Numbered from the stretch's first letter, positions 1 through 7,774 are shown. The stretch: 13,483 nt of DNA from an uncultured Prevotella sp. (GCA_900550035.1 URQS01000077.1:1-13483), one strand, 5' to 3'. Made by a program: numbers and translations. Notes: generated by a model from the letters alone, not told the origin.

Positions 1-27
1 ACAAGTGGCTTTATACATTTTTCTTTT

Positions 28-124
28 AACGACAATAGTGACAATGATTGACAATTTTATAAATCATGTGCGCAACATATAATCTTGCTCTTCCTATTGT
101 CAAATATTGTCGAACATTGTCGTT
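28..124. repeat. Inverted repeat of array unit 1 (A-type leader)
   Basis: GACAAT hexamers start at 31, 40 and 50; ATTGTC hexamers start at 96, 106 and 116. The right arm is one base longer than the left, so the outer linkers differ (agt against gaac). The unit leader (1-27) is the A type, reading GTGGCTTTATAC. Confidence 0.85.
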
Positions 125-155
125 AAAAAACAAGGGGCATGATAATTTTGTATTT

Positions 156-251
156 AACGACAATAGTGACAATGATTGACAATTTTATAAATCGTGAGTG
201 CGACAAATAATATCGATTGTCTTATTGTCAACCATTGTCAACATTGTCGTT
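156..251. repeat. Inverted repeat of array unit 2 (B-type leader)
   Basis: GACAAT hexamers start at 159, 168 and 178; ATTGTC hexamers start at 224, 234 and 243, with a seventh, extra ATTGTC at 216. Both arms are 28 nt and pair at 25 of 28 positions. The B-type leader contains TAATTTTG at 143-150, a match to the Bacteroidetes -7 consensus TAnnTTTG, ending 5 nt before the left arm. Confidence 0.85.
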
Positions 252-286
252 CTAAAAAAACAAGTGGCTTTATACATTTTTCTTTT

Positions 287-388
287 AACGACAATAGTGA
301 CAATGATTGACAATCATTTTATAATATTCATGTGCGCAACTTATAATGTTGCATCCCCTATTGTCAACCATTGTCGAACATTGTCGTT
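287..388. repeat. Inverted repeat of array unit 3 (A-type leader)
   Basis: GACAAT hexamers start at 290, 299 and 309; ATTGTC hexamers start at 360, 370 and 380. The leader (260-286) is almost identical to that of unit 1. The centre contains a nested GCAAC/GTTGC stem. Confidence 0.85.
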
Positions 389-421
389 CTAAAAAACAAG
401 GGGCTTGATAATTTTGTATTT

Positions 422-518
422 AACGACAATAGTGACAATGATTGACAATTTTATAAATCATGTGCGCAACATATAATCTTGCATATCCTATTGTCAACCA
501 TTGTCGAACATTGTCGTT
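422..518. repeat. Inverted repeat of array unit 4 (B-type leader)
   Basis: GACAAT hexamers start at 425, 434 and 444; ATTGTC hexamers start at 490, 500 and 510. The leader carries TAATTTTG at 409-416. The centre is nearly that of unit 1, so leader and centre types are shuffled between units. Confidence 0.85.
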
Positions 519-552
519 CTAAAAAAACAAGGGGCTTGATAATTTTGTATTT

Positions 553-651
553 AACGACAATACAGACAATGTTCGACAATTTTTATAATATTCAAGTGTG
601 CAACTGCTAATGTTGCATCTCCTATTGTCGATCATTGTCTGTATTGTCGTT
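553..651. repeat. Inverted repeat of array unit 5 (B-type leader, covarying arms)
   Basis: GACAAT hexamers start at 556, 565 and 575; ATTGTC hexamers start at 624, 634 and 643. The linkers differ from other units, but the change appears in both arms (ACA on the left, TGT on the right), so the 28-nt arms pair at 27 of 28 positions. TAATTTTG is at 540-547. The centre has a nested TGCAAC/GTTGCA stem. Confidence 0.87.
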
Positions 652-655
652 CAAA

Positions 656-685
656 AAACAAGGGTAGGGCGTGTCGCTCTTGTCT
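656..685 (-). terminator. Possible weak terminator after the NagB-like gene
   Basis: Read on the minus strand just after the stop at 694, ACAAG pairs with CTTGT across a loop holding a small GCG/CGC stem, and a T run follows. The stem is short and the T run belongs to the first bases of a further repeat copy, so the match may be coincidental. Confidence 0.3.
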
Positions 686-693
686 CCTTTAAA

Positions 694-2682
694 TTACGGA
701 TTGTATCGTACGAATGCCTCCATCGCCTCGTAGCAAGCCAGTCCCAGACTGTGATAAAGCTCGGCAGTGGCGTGGTTGCGGTCTTCGGCACGCTGCCAGA
801 AGAGGCGTTCGTCGTTGCCGAGGAACGGTGCGCTCTCCATCTGCGAAGAGTGCTTGAGGATGCTGTTGCGTTTTGCACGAAGCTCCTCGGGCGACATTGG
901 CACGCACATCTCGATGTTCTCGATTTCCCATTCAGCCCATGCTCCACGATACATCCATACGCGGCAGTCGTTAATCCATTTGGCGCCAGCCTGCTTCTCA
1001 AGGTCGAGCGCAGCCAGAACGGCATCGGTACACTTGCGGTGAGTGCCGTGCGGATCGGCAAGGTCGCCGGCTACGTATATCTGATGAGGCTTTACCTTCT
1101 GCAGCAGTTCGCGTACTATCTCCACGTCCTTCTCAGTCATAGGCAGCTTCTCAATCTTGCCCGACTCGTAGAAGGGAAGGTTGAGGAAGTGAACCTGCGA
1201 GAGAGGAATGCCGTTGTAGGTGCATGCGGTGCGAGCCTCGCCTCTACGGATGAGTCCCTTAATCTTGCGTACGGCAGCAGTGTCCATGTCCGATGCACGC
1301 TTCTCCTTGAAGAATCGCTTGATGTCGGCATACATATTCTTTATCACCTCGTCCTTGCTGTCGCAGAAAATCTGGTTGAAGCCGTTGACGAAGTGCATGA
1401 AGCGTGTCACCTCCTCGTCGCCCACAGCGATGTTGCCCGATGTCTCGTAGGCGATGTGTATGTCGTGGTTCTGCTGAACGAGTCGGCGTATTGTGCCACC
1501 CATAGAGATAACGTCGTCGTCGGGGTGGGGCGAGAACACTATCACGCGCTTCTGAGCAGGCATGGCGCGCTCCGGACGGTTGGTGTCGTCGGCGTTAGGC
1601 TTGCCACCAGGCCATCCGGTGATGGTGTGCTGCAGGTCGTTGAATATCTTGATGTTGCAGTTGTAAGCCGAGCCGAAGCGTGCCAGCAGGTCAGACAGTC
1701 CGTTCTCGTTGTAGTCTTTGTTGGTGAGCTTCAGGATAGGTTTGCCAAGGAGCTGGCAGAGCCATACCACAGCGGCGCGTATCGTCTTGTCGTTCCACTC
1801 GCAGTTGGTGACGAGCCACGGGTGGATGATACGTGTCAGCTTGCCGGCGGCAGCGAGGTCGCAGATGAGCTTGGCGTCGTTGTGTGTCTGAACGAATGTG
1901 GCAGGAATGGCGTCGGTTATCTCGCCCTCGATAATCTTCTGTACGATGTTGGCTTTCTCCTCGCCCCATGCTGTAAGGAACAGTTTGTGGGCAGAGAGCA
2001 GTGTGCTGATGCCCATGGTGATAGAGCACGGCGGAACCTGCTCAAGAGTGCCGAAGCTGTTTGTCATCTCGTCGCGCGACATCTGGTCGATCAGAATAAG
2101 GCGGCTTGCAGAAGATATGTGCGAACCCGGCTCATTACAAGCGATGTTGCCCATACGGCCTATGCCGAGCATGGCAATGTCGATGCCGCCTTCGGCAGCG
2201 ATGAGCTGTTCGTAGGTGCGGCAGTGCTCATAGACGTCGTCCTGTGCAATGAATCCGTCGGGAGTGTGTATGTTCTCTTCCTTGATGTCGATATGGTCGA
2301 GCAGGCGCTCGCGCAACTGTCCGATGGCACTGTGCTTGCTGTCGGCGTTGAGAGGGAAGTATTCGTAGGCGTTGAACACCACTACATTGTCAAAACTCAG
2401 TCCTTCCTCCTTGTGGCGGCGTGCCAGTTCCTGATAGATAGGAGTGAGCGACAGACCAGTGCCGAGAGCCAGCACACACTTCTTGCCGGCTTGCTTCGAG
2501 CGTTTTATTTCCTTCTCTACGGCATCGGCTATCACCTTGACCCCCTCCTCTATCTTCGGGTATATGTCGGTAAAGATTTTCTCGCAACGTGTCATTTCCG
2601 AACGTTCAACTGCCGTACGAGGGCGGTAGTACTGCTCGGGTACTTTGTTAAGTACAATCTGTGAGCTTAAATGAAGATTCAT
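694..2682 (-). CDS. Glucosamine-6-phosphate deaminase-like / PIG-L deacetylase-like fusion protein
   Basis: A 662-aa two-domain protein of the type often annotated as a NagB homologue in Bacteroides. Residues ~30-290 are NagB/SIS-like (GTGLSLTP at 74-81, GIGRMGNIACNEPGS at 173-187). Residues ~378-560 are PIG-L/LmbE-like, with the metal-site motif HPDDD at 386-390 and a second HGTH at 545-548. True NagB turns glucosamine-6-P into fructose-6-P and ammonia. Here the catalytic Asp of NMDEY is Tyr (NAYEY, 104-108), and the Asp and His of GxDGHxAFNE are Met and Asn, while the Glu is kept; deamination is therefore doubtful. The PIG-L part could remove an N-acetyl group from an amino sugar. There is no signal peptide, so it is cytoplasmic. 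It lies 57 bp downstream of the GH92 gene on the same strand and may be co-transcribed. The ATG at 2682 is the first in-frame Met and leads into conserved sequence. Confidence 0.9.
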   Translation of the reverse strand: MNLHLSSQIVLNKVPEQYYRPRTAVERSEMTRCEKIFTDIYPKIEEGVKVIADAVEKEIKRSKQAGKKCVLALGTGLSLTPIYQELARRHKEEGLSFDNVVVFNAYEYFPLNADSKHSAIGQLRERLLDHIDIKEENIHTPDGFIAQDDVYEHCRTYEQLIAAEGGIDIAMLGIGRMGNIACNEPGSHISSASRLILIDQMSRDEMTNSFGTLEQVPPCSITMGISTLLSAHKLFLTAWGEEKANIVQKIIEGEITDAIPATFVQTHNDAKLICDLAAAGKLTRIIHPWLVTNCEWNDKTIRAAVVWLCQLLGKPILKLTNKDYNENGLSDLLARFGSAYNCNIKIFNDLQHTITGWPGGKPNADDTNRPERAMPAQKRVIVFSPHPDDDVISMGGTIRRLVQQNHDIHIAYETSGNIAVGDEEVTRFMHFVNGFNQIFCDSKDEVIKNMYADIKRFFKEKRASDMDTAAVRKIKGLIRRGEARTACTYNGIPLSQVHFLNLPFYESGKIEKLPMTEKDVEIVRELLQKVKPHQIYVAGDLADPHGTHRKCTDAVLAALDLEKQAGAKWINDCRVWMYRGAWAEWEIENIEMCVPMSPEELRAKRNSILKHSSQMESAPFLGNDERLFWQRAEDRNHATAELYHSLGLACYEAMEAFVRYNP

Positions 2683-2739
2683 AACAGTAGAAATTAGATT
2701 TATGATTGCTTTTTTTTGTTACGGGCGATTGAGTCGTGA

Positions 2740-4914
2740 TTAAGGACGATTCACGCTCTTAGTGCCCCACTTCGAGGGCTTTGCGCCCATGGTGAGTTCG
2801 AGTGTTCCGCCACGTATTATATCCTTGAAGTCGATGTACGACTTGTAGTATCTGCGTCCGTTGAGTCGTGCCGACTGCACGTAGATGTTGCGGTCGGAGT
2901 TGTTGCGGGCTACGACAGTGAATGTCTTGCCGCCACCTACGTCGACCTTCGCCTTGTTGAACAGCGGCGAGCCGATAATGTAGCGTCCGCCTACGGGGGC
3001 AACCTGATACAGACCCAATGCCGACGTGATGTACCATGCCGACATCTGTCCTACGTCCTCGTTGCCCGAGAGTCCGTCGGGCTGGTCGTGATACATCTCG
3101 GTGAGCATCTTGCGCAGCAGCGGAGCAGCCTTGTCGGGGCGTCCGGCATAGTTGTACATATATATCACGTGGTGCGACGGCTCGTTGCCGTGGGCATATT
3201 GTCCGGTCATGCCCGACATGTCGGGCGAGGCGTTGGCTCCAGCGTCGCCCTCGGCGATGAACAGCGAGTCGAGCTTGCTCATGAATTTGCTGTCCGAACC
3301 GAACAGCTTAATGAGACCGTGTACGTCGTGCGGCACGAGGAATGTATACTGCCAGGCGTTGCCTTCGGTGTAGTCGTTGGTGCGGTGCTCGGCGTTGAAG
3401 GGGTTGAACGGAGTGCGGAACTTGCCGTCGGTGCCTATGGCGCGCATAAAGCCCGTAGTGGGGTCGAAGTATTTCGAGTACGATCGTGAGCGGTTGTAGA
3501 AGTGCTGACGGTCGGATTCTTTGCCCAGCAGTGCAGCAATCTTAGCCGTAGCGTCGTCGGCAATGCAGTATTCCAGCGCATTGGCAACGGTCTCGTTGGT
3601 AGGCACCTTGTCCCAGGGTATGTAGCCGTACTTCTTCAGAATGTCAAGGCTGCGTATGTCGGTGCTCTGTGTTGTCTTGAGGGCTTCAAACACTTCCTTC
3701 TCGTCGCCCTTGGCAAATCCTTTCAGTGTGAGGTCGGCAAGCACTATGGCTCCAGGATTGCCTATCATACAGTCGGTCTCGTTGCCCATAAGATGCCATA
3801 CGGGCAGACGGCCCTGTTGGCGGTAGATGTTGAGGAATGTCTGCACGAAGTCGCGCTGCATATCGGGGAAAAGGAACGACATGAGCGGGTGGGCGGCACG
3901 GTAGGTGTCCCACAGCGAGAGCGTGGTGTAGTTGGTGAAGTCGCCACGATGCACCTTGCCATCGGCACCGCGATATTGTCCGTCGAAGTCGTTGAAGGTC
4001 ATGCACGAGGTCATGAGGTGGTACATGGCAGTGTAGAATATACGGCGACGGGTGTTGTCCTTGGTGTCTATCTGTATGCGAGAGAGTTGGGTGTTCCACT
4101 CGTCGTCCACCTTGCTTACCACAGCATCGAAGTCCCAACCGGGCATTTCGAATTGCATGTTGGCTTTGGCTTTGTCAGGCTCGACGGGCGATAGCGACAC
4201 CTTTACAATCAGTGGTGTGTCGAGGCTGTTGAACGACAGCAGTGCACGGTACATCGAATCGGAACGCTCCACGTATACGGGGCGTGAAAATTCCATTGTG
4301 AAATATATACGGCGGTCCTTAGCCCAACCCGTAGAGCGGCGATAGCCTATGAGTCGTGTGGGCGACTCCTGCGACAGCATACAGTCGGTAGGTGTGTCCC
4401 ATCCTATACACTGCGACAGGTCGAGTGCCAACTGCTGCTTGGCTCCCTTGCCGAATGTGTAGCGGTGCATGGCACAACGCTTCGTAGCAGTTAGCTCTAC
4501 GAGCACGTCAGGGTCGGTAAGTCGCAACGAGTAGTAGCCGGGATGCATGCGCTCGTTGTCGTGGGTGAAGAAAGTGGAGCGCTGGTCGGGATTGCTCACG
4601 GGCAGCAGGGCTATGTCGCCCAGGCAGCCTATGCCCGTACCAGATAGGTGCATGTGTCCGAATCCGATTATCTCGTTGTCGCTATAGTGATAGCCCGAGG
4701 TCCAGTCCCATCCGCGCAGAGGCTCTGTGGGACCTACGATGACGAGTCCGAAGGGAGCGTTGGCACCCATCACGGTATGGCCGTGGCCACCCGTACCAAT
4801 ATATTGATTGACATATTGCGTGAGATTGTCGTTGGCAGCACTTGTATTTTGTATTGTAATACTGAACAATACTGCCACCAATGCTGCAATTCGTAGTAGA
4901 TGTTTTATATTCAT
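2740..4914 (-). CDS. Secreted GH92-family alpha-mannosidase
   Basis: A 724-aa protein, normal length for GH92, the calcium-dependent exo-alpha-mannosidases common in Bacteroidales. Residues 1-26 form a type I signal peptide (hydrophobic stretch, then NTSA-A) with no lipobox Cys, so a periplasmic enzyme is likely. The N-terminal beta-domain has GTGGHGHTVMGANAPFG (40-56) and GFGHMHLSGTG (84-94). The (alpha/alpha)6 catalytic domain has YTEGNAWQYTF (515-525), GNEPSHH (576-582) and GNEDVGQMSAWY (617-628), the acidic motifs that line the GH92 active site. The linkage specificity (alpha-1,2, -1,3 or -1,6) cannot be read from the sequence. The likely substrates are N-glycan or yeast mannan mannose. 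The gene is divergent from the PLP enzyme gene across a 200-bp promoter region and precedes the NagB-like/PIG-L gene. The start at 4914 is set by the signal peptide. Confidence 0.95.
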   Translation of the reverse strand: MNIKHLLRIAALVAVLFSITIQNTSAANDNLTQYVNQYIGTGGHGHTVMGANAPFGLVIVGPTEPLRGWDWTSGYHYSDNEIIGFGHMHLSGTGIGCLGDIALLPVSNPDQRSTFFTHDNERMHPGYYSLRLTDPDVLVELTATKRCAMHRYTFGKGAKQQLALDLSQCIGWDTPTDCMLSQESPTRLIGYRRSTGWAKDRRIYFTMEFSRPVYVERSDSMYRALLSFNSLDTPLIVKVSLSPVEPDKAKANMQFEMPGWDFDAVVSKVDDEWNTQLSRIQIDTKDNTRRRIFYTAMYHLMTSCMTFNDFDGQYRGADGKVHRGDFTNYTTLSLWDTYRAAHPLMSFLFPDMQRDFVQTFLNIYRQQGRLPVWHLMGNETDCMIGNPGAIVLADLTLKGFAKGDEKEVFEALKTTQSTDIRSLDILKKYGYIPWDKVPTNETVANALEYCIADDATAKIAALLGKESDRQHFYNRSRSYSKYFDPTTGFMRAIGTDGKFRTPFNPFNAEHRTNDYTEGNAWQYTFLVPHDVHGLIKLFGSDSKFMSKLDSLFIAEGDAGANASPDMSGMTGQYAHGNEPSHHVIYMYNYAGRPDKAAPLLRKMLTEMYHDQPDGLSGNEDVGQMSAWYITSALGLYQVAPVGGRYIIGSPLFNKAKVDVGGGKTFTVVARNNSDRNIYVQSARLNGRRYYKSYIDFKDIIRGGTLELTMGAKPSKWGTKSVNRP

Positions 4915-4934
4915 AGTGTGGTATTTAGTAACTG

Positions 4935-4942
4935 CAAATTTA
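4935..4942 (-). promoter_or_regulatory. Candidate -7 box for the GH92 gene
   Basis: The minus strand reads TAAATTTG, matching the Bacteroidetes -7 consensus TAnnTTTG, 20 bp upstream of the ATG. I see no clear -33 TTTG at the usual distance, so the call is tentative. Confidence 0.4.
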
Positions 4943-5071
4943 CGGTTTTTACTTAGGTATTTGCATTCGTGATGTAAAATTTTTCTGTTAAAAAAAACAA
5001 GTTATGTGCAAATGTTGCTAAATGTAAAACATAATGACAAGTTATTGACGATTAGATAAGCAATAAGAATG

Positions 5072-5079
5072 TACTTTTG
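5072..5079 (+). promoter_or_regulatory. Candidate -7 box for the PLP enzyme-murF unit
   Basis: TACTTTTG matches TAnnTTTG and ends 35 bp before the ATG at 5115. A TTG at 5045-5047 could serve as the -33 element, but the 24-bp gap is longer than the usual 19-21 bp. Confidence 0.45.
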
Positions 5080-5114
5080 TAGTGTAATAAAAAATAACAC
5101 GCATACATATTTAT

Positions 5115-6296
5115 ATGTCTATAAAATACAACTTCGACAAAATCATCGACCGCCACGGCACGGGTGCTTTGGCTGTTGACGTACTCAACGAACGCTACGG
5201 CCGACCAGACCTTACACCAATGTGGGTGGCTGACATGAACTTCGAGACTCCTGAGTTTATCACCGACGCACTGCGCCGCCGACTCGACCACTCGCTCTAC
5301 GGATATACCGATATGCCAGCCGACTTCTGGCCTACGGTGACCAGATGGATTGCCGACCACCATCAGTGGAATGTAAAGGCTGATTGGATGCGATTCATTC
5401 CGGGCATTGTCAAGGGTATAGGCTTCGTTGTCAACGTGTTCTGCAAGCCCGACGAGAAGGTAATAATCCAGCCGCCAGTATACCATCCGTTCCGCCTCAC
5501 TCCGCTGGGCAACAAGCGCCAGGTGGTGATGAATCCGCTCATCATGAACGAAGACGGATCGTACTCGATGGACTTCGAGGGTCTTGCCAAGGTGGCTGAC
5601 GAGAAGTGCCGCGTGCTGATACTCGCCAATCCTCACAATCCGGCTGGCATCGTGTGGGATGTAGGCACCCTCAGCCGACTTGCCGACTTCTGTTCGGAGC
5701 GCGGCATCATCGTCATCTCGGACGAGATACACTGCGACATGGCTCACAAGGGGTTCAAGCACCATCCGTTTGCGTCGGTTTCGGAGCGTGCAGCCCAGTG
5801 CAGCATCACCTTCGGAGCACCGTCGAAGACATTCAACATTGCCGGTATAGTCAGCTCTTACTGCGTTGTGCCCAACGAGGAGTTGCGTCGCCCGTTCTTC
5901 GAGTGGCTCGATGCCAACGAATTGAGCGAACCTACCATCTTCTCGCCCATTGCCACCATTGCGGCATTCAAGTATGGTGAGGAGTGGCGCCAGCAGATGT
6001 TGGAGTATGTTGAGGCTAACATCGACTATGTAGACAACTTCCTCAAGACACGCATTCCGCAGATTAAGGCACTGCGTCCGCAAGCCTCGTTCCTCATCTG
6101 GCTCAACTGTCGCGCCCTGAATCTCGACCACGATGCGCTCAACCGCCTCTTTATAGACGGTGCACGTTTGGCTCTCAACGACGGCGAGATGTTTGGCGAG
6201 GAGGGCAGAGGATTCATGCGTATGAACATTGCGTCGCCCCGCGCCGTGCTGCAGGAAGCCATGGAGCGTCTGGAGAAGGCCGTGAAGGCATTGTAA
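5115..6296 (+). CDS. MalY/PatB-type PLP-dependent C-S lyase or aminotransferase
   Basis: A 393-aa fold-type I PLP enzyme, full length for the MalY/PatB group (cystathionine beta-lyase-like; the family cleaves C-S bonds of cystathionine or cysteine conjugates to give a thiol, pyruvate and ammonia). Landmarks are MWVADMNFETP (36-46) near the N terminus, YGYTD (62-66), PPVYHPF (120-126), ANPHNPAG (171-178), SDEIHCD (202-208) with the Asp that contacts the pyridine nitrogen, APSKTFNIAG (235-244) with the Schiff-base Lys at 238, and the carboxylate-binding Arg at 369 in FMRMNIA. All key residues are present. There is no signal peptide, so it is cytoplasmic. It is first in a likely two-gene unit, 23 bp ahead of murF. 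The substrate is not determined; a role in methionine biosynthesis is the default guess, and annotation as a generic aminotransferase is also possible. Confidence 0.92.
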   Translation: MSIKYNFDKIIDRHGTGALAVDVLNERYGRPDLTPMWVADMNFETPEFITDALRRRLDHSLYGYTDMPADFWPTVTRWIADHHQWNVKADWMRFIPGIVKGIGFVVNVFCKPDEKVIIQPPVYHPFRLTPLGNKRQVVMNPLIMNEDGSYSMDFEGLAKVADEKCRVLILANPHNPAGIVWDVGTLSRLADFCSERGIIVISDEIHCDMAHKGFKHHPFASVSERAAQCSITFGAPSKTFNIAGIVSSYCVVPNEELRRPFFEWLDANELSEPTIFSPIATIAAFKYGEEWRQQMLEYVEANIDYVDNFLKTRIPQIKALRPQASFLIWLNCRALNLDHDALNRLFIDGARLALNDGEMFGEEGRGFMRMNIASPRAVLQEAMERLEKAVKAL

Positions 6297-6319
6297 TATT
6301 TACGATAACAAAACAAGAA

Positions 6320-7696
6320 ATGATTATGGAAATCACCGAACTGTATAAGATATTCAGCGAGCACCCCGTCGTAACCACCGACAGCCGCGACTGTCCCGAG
6401 GGTTCGTTGTTCTTTGCGCTGAAAGGCGCATCGTTCGACGGCAACAAGTTTGCCGCCATGGCACTCGACAAGGGTTGTGCCTATGCCGTTGTAGACGAGG
6501 CGGAGTATGCCCCTGAGGGCGACTCGCGCTACATTCTGTGCGACGACTGCCTGACTACGCTCAAGCAGCTTGCTCTCTACCATCGCCGCACGCTTGCCAC
6601 ACCTATCATAGGCATCACGGGCACCAACGGTAAGACAACGACAAAGGAACTCACCGCTACCGTGCTTCAGCAGAAATATAACGTGCTGTACACACAGGGC
6701 AACTTCAACAACGACATAGGTGTGCCCAAGACGCTCCTGCGCCTGCGTCCCGAGCACGAGATAGCTGTTGTGGAGATGGGGGCGTCGCATCCGGGTGACA
6801 TCAAGGCGCTCGTTGACGTGGTAGAACCCGACTATGCCATCATAACCAACGTGGGTCGTGCCCACTTGCAGGGCTTCGGCTCGTTTGAGGGTGTGATACA
6901 TACCAAGGGCGAATTGTACGATTTTATGCGCGCCAACCATGGAATCGACAATGCCGACAATGGAAAAATGCTGTGTGGCAGCAAGGCTCCGCAGAGCTGC
7001 GTGTTCATCGACAGCGAGAATCCTTATCTCAACGGCATAGCAGAGGGACTGAACCTCGTGAGCTACGGATGCAAGGACGACGACCAACTGTGGGTGAGCG
7101 GACACGTAGACAGCTGCTCGCCGATGCTCAACTTCACTTGGCGACACAACGACGGCACTGCCGTTGGTGCTCCGCACGCTACGCCGACCCATCTGATTGG
7201 CGAGTACAACATAACCAATATGCTCGCTGCCGTGAGCATCGGATTGTACTTCGACGTGCCTGCCGACAGCATCGTCAAGGCACTGAGCGCCTATGTGCCG
7301 TCCAACAATCGCTCGCAGTTTGAGCAGACTGCCGACAACCGACTCATCGTAGATGCCTACAACGCCAACCCAACGAGTATGGCTGCCGCCCTGCGCAACT
7401 TCGCCGACATCGAAGCCAAGGGCAAAATGGTGATTATAGGTGATATGAAGGAATTGGGAGAGGTGAGCCACGACGAGCATCAACGAATCGTCGACCAACT
7501 CAGAGAGATGACGCTCGACCATGTATGGCTCGTAGGTTCGGAGTTTGAGGGATGCGACACACCATCCGGCTTCCGCCTTTTCGACAATGTGGAAAAGGTG
7601 AAGGAGGCAATAGCCGCCGACAAACCGCACGACAAGTACATTCTCATCAAGGGCAGCAATGGCACCAAACTGTTCCAGTTGCCAGAGCTGCTGTAA
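6320..7696 (+). CDS. murF: UDP-N-acetylmuramoyl-tripeptide--D-alanyl-D-alanine ligase
   Basis: A 458-aa Mur ligase that adds D-Ala-D-Ala to UDP-MurNAc-tripeptide, the last cytoplasmic step of peptidoglycan precursor synthesis. The N-terminal substrate domain includes TTDSRDCPEGSLFFAL (19-34). The ATP domain has the P-loop GTNGKTT (101-107), GNFNNDIGVPKTLL (127-140), EMGASHPGDI (152-161), TNVGRAHLQGFGS (176-188) and the presumed carbamylated Lys196 in HTKGELYDF. The C-terminal domain has DAYNANPTSM (345-354), GDMKELG (374-380) and KGSNGTKLF (444-452). DAYNANPxS and GDMKELG mark MurF rather than MurE or MurC. All motifs are intact. The start may be ATG 6320 or ATG 6326, two codons on. In many Bacteroidetes murF sits apart from the main division and cell-wall cluster, as here (family knowledge). 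Confidence 0.97.
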   Translation: MIMEITELYKIFSEHPVVTTDSRDCPEGSLFFALKGASFDGNKFAAMALDKGCAYAVVDEAEYAPEGDSRYILCDDCLTTLKQLALYHRRTLATPIIGITGTNGKTTTKELTATVLQQKYNVLYTQGNFNNDIGVPKTLLRLRPEHEIAVVEMGASHPGDIKALVDVVEPDYAIITNVGRAHLQGFGSFEGVIHTKGELYDFMRANHGIDNADNGKMLCGSKAPQSCVFIDSENPYLNGIAEGLNLVSYGCKDDDQLWVSGHVDSCSPMLNFTWRHNDGTAVGAPHATPTHLIGEYNITNMLAAVSIGLYFDVPADSIVKALSAYVPSNNRSQFEQTADNRLIVDAYNANPTSMAAALRNFADIEAKGKMVIIGDMKELGEVSHDEHQRIVDQLREMTLDHVWLVGSEFEGCDTPSGFRLFDNVEKVKEAIAADKPHDKYILIKGSNGTKLFQLPELL

Positions 7697-7749
7697 CGCT
7701 ACGAAGGTGTGCAAGCATATAGATGGTGTGTCAAAAGTCACAGCAGTAC

Positions 7750-7762
7750 GCCCCGAAGGGGC
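7750..7762. repeat. GC-rich hairpin 1 of the murF-sulfatase spacer
   Basis: GCCCC-gaa-GGGGC is a perfect 5-bp stem. It is the first of a row of compact GC hairpins in an otherwise AT-rich spacer and resembles REP-like intergenic elements of Bacteroidetes. Confidence 0.75.
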
Positions 7763-7774
7763 ATAAGCCCATAG

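Larger units (their letters stand above)
1..657. repeat. Tandem array of five ~130-bp units, each a hexamer-armed inverted repeat
   Basis: Five head-to-tail units start at 1, 130, 260, 396 and 527 (129, 130, 136, 131 and 131 bp); each begins ACAAG(T/G)GGC. A sixth copy is cut off after its first seven bases at 658. Every unit has a left arm opening with AAC and holding three GACAAT hexamers at 9- then 10-bp spacing, an AT-rich centre of about 40 bp, and a right arm of three ATTGTC hexamers ending in GTT. The array contains 31 hexamers. Many centres hold a small nested stem (GCAAC...GTTGC). No credible ORF is present; the only ORF, at 198-392, is made of repeat sequence. The window opens exactly at a unit start, so the array probably extends leftward. 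The function is unknown. Hexamers about one helical turn apart suggest a protein-binding array, and the long palindromes would also allow cruciform or RNA hairpin formation. Confidence 0.93.

Noticed and set aside
198..392. 64-aa plus-strand open frame in the array
   Set aside because: Made wholly of repeat sequence spanning units 2 and 3, and not kept equally open in the other units.
28..651. Integron attC sites (palindromes opening with AAC and closing with GTT)
   Set aside because: The flanking bases do not fit RYYYAAC and GTTRRRY, there are no cassette ORFs between units, and no integrase is present in the window.
1..657. CRISPR array
   Set aside because: Units are ~130 bp, similar along nearly their whole length with long internal inverted repeats; there are no short repeats with unique spacers and no cas genes.
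598..2664. 688-aa plus-strand open frame over the NagB-like/PIG-L gene
   Set aside because: It is antisense to a gene with clear family motifs, starts inside the repeat array, and its translation shows no recognisable domain. Long antisense frames are expected from the codon bias of these genes.
4968..5060. Short direct repeats (ACAAGTTAT) and a TTATGT/ACATAA pair in the divergent promoter region
   Set aside because: Too short and in AT-rich sequence where such matches occur by chance; no operator can be assigned.
6026..7741. 571-aa minus-strand open frame over murF
   Set aside because: Antisense shadow of murF, whose motifs are complete; the translation is low in recognisable features.
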